From an uncultured Lachnospiraceae bacterium (GTDB taxonomy: Bacteria > Bacillota_A > Clostridia > Lachnospirales > Lachnospiraceae): a stretch of DNA of 11,383 bases. The stretch lies in assembly GCA_902780985.1 (NCBI GenBank), contig CACZHN010000068.1, positions 1-11,383 on the forward strand. Reading direction: 5' to 3'. The position numbers and the translations under genes were made by a program. Positions 6,515 through 11,383 of the stretch are shown piece after piece. Each line of letters begins with the position of its first letter. Within the stretch, counting starts at the first letter, position 1. The notes below the pieces were generated by a model. It saw only the letters and a list, made by a program, of their open reading frames with translations. It was not told where the DNA came from and did not search any database.

Positions 6515-8611
6515 CTAGTATACGCTGAACAGTATCTGTCCGTAGCTTGGGAATGGCCAGTCTCTCTGGGATGTGAGCATTTCTGCTTCATCTACATATT
6601 TTCTGAGATCATCCATCTTAGGAAGCATCTCGTCTCTGATAAATTCCGATTTCTTAAAGATATCTGTCTTTGTCTTCTCTTCGTCAAGTGCACCTTCAAG
6701 TGCCTTTACCGCATCGAGAATGAAATCCGTAAGATCCGAAAGTCTTTCCATAGTAGAAACTTCGTAATTGCATCTTACGTTGCTGCTTACCGATCTCATA
6801 AGAGATGTTGTCTCGGCAAGTCTGTGGAGATATCTTTCCATAGCAGGCAGATAGTTCTTTCTTACCATGTCTACCATTGTAAGTCCCTCGATTCTTACTG
6901 TCTTGCAGTAATTCTCAAGCATGATCTCGCATCTTGACTGGATCTCCGATTCGGCAAATACCTTGTGTGAAATGAGCATATCCACGTTCTTCTTATCAAG
7001 AAGATGAGGCATAGCATCCGGTGTGGTTCTGAGATTAGAAAGGCCTCTTACCTCTGTAGCCTCCTTAACCCACTCATCACTGTATCCGTTTCCGTTAAAG
7101 AGAATTCTCTCATGCTCGCTTATAACTCTCTTGATAAGTGCATGAAGATCATCCTCGAAGTTCTCTGATTTCTCAAGCTCATCGGCATACTGACGAAGGC
7201 TTTCGGCAACCGCTGCATTTAACATGATATTTGCGCAGGCGATACTGTTGGAGGAGCCCAGTGATCTGAACTCAAATTTGTTGCCTGTAAATGCGAAAGG
7301 TGATGTTCTGTTACGGTCTGTTGTATCTCTTGAGAATCTAGGAAGTGCATGAACTCCCAGCTTCATCTGTACTTTCTCGGCCCCCTCGTAAGGAGCATCG
7401 TTCTTGATAGCTGTAAGGATGTCTGTCAGCTCATCTCCGAGGAATACGGAAATGATTGCAGGAGGTGCTTCGTCCGCACCGAGTCTGTGATCGTTTCCGG
7501 CTGTAGCTACAGAAAGTCTCAGCAGATCCTGATAATCGTCAACGGCCTGGATAACGGCACAGAGGAAAAGCAGGAACTGTGCGTTCTCGTAAGGAGTAGC
7601 TCCCGGAGAAAGCAGGTTCATTCCCGTATCCGTAGACATGGACCAGTTGTTGTGCTTACCGGATCCGTTAACGCCGTCAAACGGCTTCTCATGAAGCAGA
7701 CATACCATGCCATGCTCTCTTGCGATCTTCTGCATGATCTCCATGGTAAGCTGATTGTGGTCTGTTGCAATATTTGCTGTCTCGAAAATAGGAGCCAGCT
7801 CGTGCTGTGCAGGAGCAACCTCGTTGTGCTCTGTCTTAGCCGGAATTCCCAGCTTCCAAAGCTCTTCGTTCAGGTCTTCCATAAATGCGGATACACGAGG
7901 CTTGATAACTCCGAAATAGTGATCATCCAGATCCTGTCCCTTAGGAGGCATAGCTCCGAAAAGAGTTCTTCCGGTGTAAACCAGGTCTCTTCTCTTGTTG
8001 AACACTTCCTTATCTATAAGGAAATATTCCTGCTCCGCACCAACGCTTGTCTTAACATATTTAACATCTTTTCCGAACAGCTTCAGAACACGCTTAGCCT
8101 GTCTGTTGATAGCCTGCATGGATCTGAGAAGAGGTGTCTTCTTATCCAGTGCCTCGCCCGAGAAAGAGCAGAAAGCTGTCGGTATGCAAAGTGTATGATC
8201 CTTTATAAATGCATAGGAAGTAGGATCCCATGCTGTATATCCTCTCGCCTCAAATGTAGCTCTGAGTCCGCCTGACGGAAATGAAGATGCATCCGGCTCA
8301 CCCTTGATAAGTTCCTTACCGGAAAACTCCATAAGCACTCCGCCGTCATCGCATGGTGTGATGAAGCTGTCATGCTTTTCCGCTGTAACACCTGTAAGAG
8401 GCTGGAACCAGTGTGTAAAATGCGTTGCGCCGTTTTCAATAGCCCAGTCACGCATTTCCGATGCAACCGCATCAGCCACATCATCGTCGAGTCTTACGTT
8501 CTCATCGATTGTTTTCTTCAGTTTGCTGTAAACCTCGTCTGATAAACGCGCTCTCATAACACGGTCATCAAAAACACGGCTTCCGAACATTTCGGGAATT
8601 GATTTTTCCAT
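6515..8611 (-). CDS. glnN: Type III glutamine synthetase (GSIII)
   Basis: A 698-residue cytoplasmic enzyme that forms glutamine from glutamate, ammonia and ATP. Its length matches the large GSIII class (about 700-730) rather than GSI (about 450). Visible hallmarks are an N-terminal GSIII domain (1-160) including THWFQPLTG (63-74), the metal/substrate segment EQEYFLID (193-200), [15 protein letters not shown] (263-277), the active-site loop [17 protein letters not shown] (314-330), and [19 protein letters not shown] (432-450). The long C-terminal helical part (about 470-690) is typical of the class. ATG at 8611 is preferred over an in-frame ATG 33 nt upstream because AGGAGGA (8617-8623) sits 5 nt before it. 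The gene has its own promoter at 8691-8719, about 75-80 nt upstream, and is divergent from the AAA+ gene. No PII or GlnR gene is nearby. No obvious TnrA/GlnR box was found by eye. Confidence 0.96.
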   Translation of the reverse strand: MEKSIPEMFGSRVFDDRVMRARLSDEVYSKLKKTIDENVRLDDDVADAVASEMRDWAIENGATHFTHWFQPLTGVTAEKHDSFITPCDDGGVLMEFSGKELIKGEPDASSFPSGGLRATFEARGYTAWDPTSYAFIKDHTLCIPTAFCSFSGEALDKKTPLLRSMQAINRQAKRVLKLFGKDVKYVKTSVGAEQEYFLIDKEVFNKRRDLVYTGRTLFGAMPPKGQDLDDHYFGVIKPRVSAFMEDLNEELWKLGIPAKTEHNEVAPAQHELAPIFETANIATDHNQLTMEIMQKIAREHGMVCLLHEKPFDGVNGSGKHNNWSMSTDTGMNLLSPGATPYENAQFLLFLCAVIQAVDDYQDLLRLSVATAGNDHRLGADEAPPAIISVFLGDELTDILTAIKNDAPYEGAEKVQMKLGVHALPRFSRDTTDRNRTSPFAFTGNKFEFRSLGSSNSIACANIMLNAAVAESLRQYADELEKSENFEDDLHALIKRVISEHERILFNGNGYSDEWVKEATEVRGLSNLRTTPDAMPHLLDKKNVDMLISHKVFAESEIQSRCEIMLENYCKTVRIEGLTMVDMVRKNYLPAMERYLHRLAETTSLMRSVSSNVRCNYEVSTMERLSDLTDFILDAVKALEGALDEEKTKTDIFKKSEFIRDEMLPKMDDLRKYVDEAEMLTSQRDWPFPSYGQILFSVY

Positions 8612-8616
8612 TTGAG

Positions 8617-8623
8617 TCCTCCT
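8617..8623 (-). promoter_or_regulatory. Ribosome binding site deciding the glnN start
   Basis: AGGAGGA on the minus strand lies 5 nt before ATG at 8611. It falls inside the extra 11 codons of the longer open frame, so the longer frame is unlikely to be translated. Confidence 0.85.
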
Positions 8624-8690
8624 AATAATCTTAAGCGATCCCATGGTTTATATGGGTTTCACCTAATTCGTCACAAAAAAATCGTAACCC

Positions 8691-8719
8691 ATTATATGTT
8701 AATTTTCCAAATATGTAAA
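8691..8719 (-). promoter_or_regulatory. Predicted sigma-A promoter of glnN
   Basis: On the minus strand, TTTACA (8714-8719, 5 of 6) and TATAAT (8691-8696, 6 of 6) are spaced by 17 nt. The start would be near 8684, giving a leader of about 73 nt. The sequence ATGTAA occurs twice on the plus strand across and just upstream of the -35 (8713-8718 and 8728-8733). This is a possible but unproven regulator-binding repeat. Confidence 0.8.
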
Positions 8720-8756
8720 TATGGGAAATGTAATAATTTTAATATTTTTTCATATA

Positions 8757-8768
8757 TCACTATAGTGA
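8757..8768. promoter_or_regulatory. Perfect 12-bp palindrome, candidate operator for the AAA+ gene
   Basis: TCACTATAGTGA reads identically on both strands. It covers the -35 area of the AAA+ gene promoter, ending 6 nt upstream of its TG-extended -10, and is 38 nt upstream of the glnN -35. This position is suitable for a dimeric repressor, or an activator because the promoter lacks a -35. The regulator is unknown. A chance palindrome in A/T-rich DNA is possible. Confidence 0.45.
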
Positions 8769-8774
8769 ATTTTA

Positions 8775-8783
8775 TGGTATAAT
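8775..8783 (+). promoter_or_regulatory. Predicted extended -10 promoter of the AAA+ gene
   Basis: TGGTATAAT is a perfect -10 with the TGn extension. The sequence 17-18 nt upstream (around 8754-8760) does not resemble TTGACA, as is usual for extended -10 promoters. Transcription would start near 8790, leaving about 32 nt before the ATG at 8822. Confidence 0.7.
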
Positions 8784-8821
8784 AGCTCTGTAATTTTAAA
8801 AGCGGGGTGTGATGTGCAGAT

Positions 8822-10474
8822 ATGGAAATAAAGAATTTACAAAGCATGATATCAGAATGCATATCGTATGCAGATGAGATTAGCAACAATCCTGAGCTTT
8901 ACCCAAGCGATTCCAGGATGCCTCTCAGAGATCTGCTCAGATATGATATGACTCTTTTCCTTGGTTTCCTGTATGAGCCGGACAATGGCAATCTTGCCGA
9001 TCAGATCGGTTTCATCGAGACCAACCTTAAGATGATCCTTACAGAGTCGAAGTTCCTTCAGCTCGTTGAGCAGAAGTGCAATGATCCGCGTTTCCTTACA
9101 GAGGCGCCGAGCTCACTTCAGTTCTTCATAAATTCCGACTTATCCGAGGACGTTAATTCGAGACCGGGAAGCGTTGCAAAGTCAAAGTACGTTGTTGACT
9201 GCTTCAGAAAGATGGGCGAAGGCTTCATCAACTACGATAAGGTTAAGGACGAGACAAAGAAAATAGTTTCCGATTATATCGGCGTTATGAATGCTACACT
9301 GAACAGCGCAGGCATCGTAACAACTACACATACAAGTGTACTCAGAATGGCTGAGAACCCTCACAAAGATAAGGGTGTTGCCATGTTCAAAGAGAAGTCC
9401 ACAGTTAATATGGACACTATCTCATCTTTCGATCAGAAGTCAGGTACCTTCGTAACCAAGAAGGCGGTTAGTACCTCAGGTTACAACATCATGAAGAAGC
9501 GTGCCGATGATGTTTCCGAATTCCTTAACTTCAAGAAGGAAGAGGAAGGCGAAGATGCAGTATTTAAGCGTGGTGAAGGCCGTGTCGGAAGACGTCGTGG
9601 TGACAAGGCTCAGGAAGAGATCGAGAAGTCACTGGACGAACTTATCTACGAACTTCAGGCACTTACCGGACTTGCATCCGTTAAGGAAGACGTTATGCAC
9701 CTTATCAATATCATCAAGGTTCGTCGTCTTCGTGAGATCAAGGGTCTTAAGAGAATAGATATGTCCTTCCACCTTGTATTTACAGGAAACCCCGGTACAG
9801 GTAAGACAACTATCGCAAGACTTCTTGCTAAGATCTACAAGCAGCTTGGACTTGTTAGTAAAGGACAGTTCATAGAGGTTGACCGTTCAGGTCTCGTTGA
9901 TCACTATGCCGGTGGTACAGCTATCAAGACTACCAACGTTATCAACAAGGCTATCGGTGGTATCCTCTTCATAGATGAGGCCTATACTCTGACTCATAAT
10001 AAGGAGTCGGGAGACTACGGACAGGAAGCTGTTGATACACTCCTTAAGAGAATGGAAGATGATCGTGATGACTTCATCGTTGTCGTTGCAGGTTACACCA
10101 ACGAGATGACAGACTTCATCAATTCTAACCCTGGTCTTAAGTCACGTTTCAACAAGTACATTTACTTCCCTGATTACACAAGCGGCGAGCTTATGGAAAT
10201 CTTCAAGTATATGTGCAGCTCACATGACTATGTTCTTACACCAAGTGCGGAAACCATGGCTGAGACTTATCTCCGTGGTATGACAGAGGCTAAGAAGGAC
10301 AACTTTGCAAATGCCCGTCTTGTACGTAACTACTTCGAGCGTTGTGTAGACCGTCAGTCAACACGTATCGTTCAGGATAAGAACATCACGGACGAAGATC
10401 TTGTAACATTCGTTCGTGAGGATATGATCGATTCCAACACCGCATCAGCCGGTGCATTAACTAAAGAAGATTAA
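8822..10474 (+). CDS. AAA+ ATPase of the CbbX/SpoVK type with a novel N-terminal region
   Basis: A 550-residue cytoplasmic protein. Residues about 270-540 are an AAA+ module: Walker A GNPGTGKT (322-329), a pore-loop-like DHYAGGTAIKT (360-370), Walker B ILFIDEAYTL (381-390), sensor-1 region VVAGYTNEM (421-429), arginine finger in NPGLKSRF (436-443), and a sensor-2-like NARLVRN (497-503). These match the CbbX/SpoVK clade of ring-forming remodelling ATPases. CbbX proper activates Rubisco, and nothing here suggests Rubisco. SpoVK is a sporulation-associated name often given by similarity. Residues 1-260 are mostly helical-looking, end in a charged basic linker (EEEGED to RRRGDK) and are not recognised; they probably choose the substrate. 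The start is the first in-frame ATG after a stop at 8810-8812, with only a weak GGGGTG ribosome-binding site. Arginine codons change from mostly AGA in the N-terminal part to mostly CGT in the ATPase. Confidence 0.9.
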   Translation: MEIKNLQSMISECISYADEISNNPELYPSDSRMPLRDLLRYDMTLFLGFLYEPDNGNLADQIGFIETNLKMILTESKFLQLVEQKCNDPRFLTEAPSSLQFFINSDLSEDVNSRPGSVAKSKYVVDCFRKMGEGFINYDKVKDETKKIVSDYIGVMNATLNSAGIVTTTHTSVLRMAENPHKDKGVAMFKEKSTVNMDTISSFDQKSGTFVTKKAVSTSGYNIMKKRADDVSEFLNFKKEEEGEDAVFKRGEGRVGRRRGDKAQEEIEKSLDELIYELQALTGLASVKEDVMHLINIIKVRRLREIKGLKRIDMSFHLVFTGNPGTGKTTIARLLAKIYKQLGLVSKGQFIEVDRSGLVDHYAGGTAIKTTNVINKAIGGILFIDEAYTLTHNKESGDYGQEAVDTLLKRMEDDRDDFIVVVAGYTNEMTDFINSNPGLKSRFNKYIYFPDYTSGELMEIFKYMCSSHDYVLTPSAETMAETYLRGMTEAKKDNFANARLVRNYFERCVDRQSTRIVQDKNITDEDLVTFVREDMIDSNTASAGALTKED

Positions 10475-10509
10475 TACTATTTAATCCGTTTGAGAGAGTT
10501 ATAATAAGG

Positions 10510-10544
10510 AAACACCCCTGAGTGTGATCACTCAGGGGTGTTTT
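10510..10544 (+). terminator. Rho-independent terminator, probably bidirectional
   Basis: A perfect 15-bp stem (10510-10524 with 10529-10543) with loop TGAT ends in GTGTTTT. It begins 36 nt after the AAA+ gene stop and lies 28 nt beyond the stop of the converging GNAT gene. The T run is short in both directions (TTTT on plus, TTT on minus), but the stem is long and has a strong CCCCTGAG/CTCAGGGG core. Confidence 0.9.
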
Positions 10545-10571
10545 CGTATGTTATATGATTAATTTTCAATA

Positions 10572-11069
10572 TCAGCTTTTTACGTATCTGATTTCCTTCT
10601 TATTCCATCGTCTGAATATCTTATCTTTTCCGTCTAAGATATAGTTATTCTTTTCATAGAAATTTCTTCCTATTTTGTTTTCTTCCAAAACCCAGACAAC
10701 AAACTCCTTGCAGCCCTGTTCTTTGCCCTTTTGTTCAAAGAACTCCAGCATTTCCGAACCTATGCCGTTTCTGAGAGAATCAGGGTCAACATATATCAAA
10801 TGAAGTTCAAAAGCTTCCTTTTTATCTTCATCTCCGCACATCCCAATTCCCATCATTCCCTTGATCACACCTGTATCAGGATCTTCATATACGTACATTT
10901 CAAACGGCTTTTCATTTATCCATCTTTGATGTACCGGGATACGGTTCTCAACCAGCATATCTTTGTACAAGCATTCATCCGGAACTATATTCTTATAAGC
11001 ATATCGACTGCTGATAACATCTATTTCAGCTGTTCTTCCTGAATCGGTAATTGTTGCTTCTCTTATCAT
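10572..11069 (-). CDS. GNAT-family N-acetyltransferase
   Basis: A 165-residue protein, the normal size for a single GNAT domain that transfers an acetyl group from acetyl-CoA to an amine. Motif A is clear: LHLIYVDPDSLRNGIGSEML (89-108), where RNGIGS (100-105) is the R/QxxGxG/A pyrophosphate-binding loop. Motif B follows as VVWVLEENKIGRNFYEKNNY (124-143), with the Asn and the FYEK tyrosine typical of the fold. The segment RYAYKNIVPDE (22-32) near the N-terminus is usual for this subgroup. The substrate cannot be told; small-molecule or protein N-acetylation are both possible. A purine-rich AAGAAGGA is almost adjacent to the ATG, and GAGG lies further upstream. It begins 21 nt after the kinase stop codon, with no promoter visible between, so the two are probably cotranscribed. 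Confidence 0.92.
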   Translation of the reverse strand: MIREATITDSGRTAEIDVISSRYAYKNIVPDECLYKDMLVENRIPVHQRWINEKPFEMYVYEDPDTGVIKGMMGIGMCGDEDKKEAFELHLIYVDPDSLRNGIGSEMLEFFEQKGKEQGCKEFVVWVLEENKIGRNFYEKNNYILDGKDKIFRRWNKKEIRYVKS

Positions 11070-11090
11070 GTCCTTCTTTACCTCACTATG

Positions 11091-11383
11091 CTATATGATA
11101 ATATCTACCACAAAGTTTCCATCTTCAATGGAATTGTCATATATTCCCTCGTATCTGCTTACTACTTCCTTTACATTCTTTGTTCCGAGACCATGATTTA
11201 CTTTATCATTCTTGGTAGTTATAAGAACACCACTATCCGGAAGCTTCTTTAATACCGTATTGTTTTTCACCGAGATTCCAAGCTTATCTCCGATATTCTT
11301 AACCTTTACATAAATACTTCTCTCTGTCCCGTCAACTTTCTCACAGCCCTCGATAGCATTCTGTATGGTGTTATAGAATATAG
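11091..11383 (-). CDS. AgrC-like GHKL sensor histidine kinase, C-terminal ATPase part (partial, 5' end beyond window)
   Basis: An open minus-strand frame enters from the right edge (first full codon at 11381) and ends at TAG 11091-11093, giving 96 residues. The sequence fits the HATPase_c_5/GHKL ATP-binding domain of peptide-pheromone or LytS-like kinases: an N-box NTIQNAIEGCEK, then ISVKNNT, then VLITTKNDKVNHGLGTKNVKEVVSRYEG, where HGLGTKNV is the G2-like glycine loop, and a final strand FVVDIII. This is the terminal portion of a kinase that would autophosphorylate and pass phosphate to a LytTR-type response regulator. The sensor part and His box are outside the window. AgrC/VirS-like is inferred from the domain only. 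The downstream gene is a GNAT acetyltransferase rather than a regulator. Confidence 0.8.
   Translation of the reverse strand, partial: IFYNTIQNAIEGCEKVDGTERSIYVKVKNIGDKLGISVKNNTVLKKLPDSGVLITTKNDKVNHGLGTKNVKEVVSRYEGIYDNSIEDGNFVVDIII

Noticed and set aside
6420..6520. TAGTA direct repeats (6420-6424 and 6516-6520) as a target-site duplication of the palindrome
   Set aside because: They lie at unequal distances (3 and 7 nt) from the arms, and five bases can match by chance. The right copy includes the glnN stop codon.
7349..8275. Plus-strand open frame of 308 codons
   Set aside because: It is antisense to the unmistakable type III glutamine synthetase. Its cysteine- and serine-rich translation is typical of a reverse-strand shadow.
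8612..8821. TnrA/GlnR-type operator before glnN
   Set aside because: I could not find TGTnA-N7-TnACA. The ATGTAA copies are direct repeats, not the inverted arrangement required.
8757..11089. TCACTAT recurring at 8757-8763 and 11083-11089, and its complement near 1660
   Set aside because: A 7-nt match in A/T-rich spacer DNA is expected by chance, and only the copy at 8757 is a full palindrome near a promoter.

Overview
The window looks like chromosomal DNA of a low-to-moderate G+C clostridial Firmicute, most likely of the Lachnospiraceae (Butyrivibrio/Roseburia-like). Supports are strong AGGAGG-type ribosome binding sites, sigma-A style promoters, a type III glutamine synthetase, a KtrAB potassium system, a membrane GGDEF-EAL protein, a zinc-ribbon/TM/Thr-Glu-repeat protein and an AgrC-like GHKL kinase. 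The family assignment is an inference from gene content, not a measured placement. There is no rRNA, tRNA, CRISPR array, phage gene or complete insertion sequence.

Left half (1-6418, all on the minus strand, read right to left): a promoter at 6390-6418 precedes six tightly packed genes that look like one operon. In order they are a 7-TM degenerate-GGDEF/intact-EAL protein (predicted c-di-GMP phosphodiesterase, GTG start at 6337), a two-TM HAMP-only protein whose start overlaps it by 8 nt, ktrB (K+ channel-like translocating subunit), ktrA (RCK gating subunit), a DUF3137-like two-TM protein, and a zinc-ribbon/TM/repeat protein that runs off the left edge. Gaps between genes are -8, 20, 45, 40 and 3 nt. 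This places a c-di-GMP hydrolase and a possible signalling partner in one transcript with potassium uptake. That linkage is the most interesting functional observation here.

Middle (6419-8821): a perfect 39-bp inverted repeat with a 3-nt loop lies between the PDE operon promoter and the stop codon of glnN (type III glutamine synthetase, minus strand, 698 aa). glnN has a clear promoter (TTTACA-17-TATAAT) in a 210-bp divergent intergenic region. The same region holds an extended -10 promoter for the gene on the other side, with a perfect 12-bp palindrome just upstream of that -10.

Right part (8822-11383): a 550-aa AAA+ ATPase of the CbbX/SpoVK type on the plus strand, with an unrecognised 260-residue N-terminal region, ends at a strong hairpin terminator. 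That terminator probably also serves the converging minus-strand pair: a GNAT acetyltransferase, and upstream of it the C-terminal part of an AgrC-like GHKL histidine kinase cut by the right edge. Two edge genes are partial: the zinc-ribbon protein lacks its C-terminus and the kinase lacks its N-terminus.
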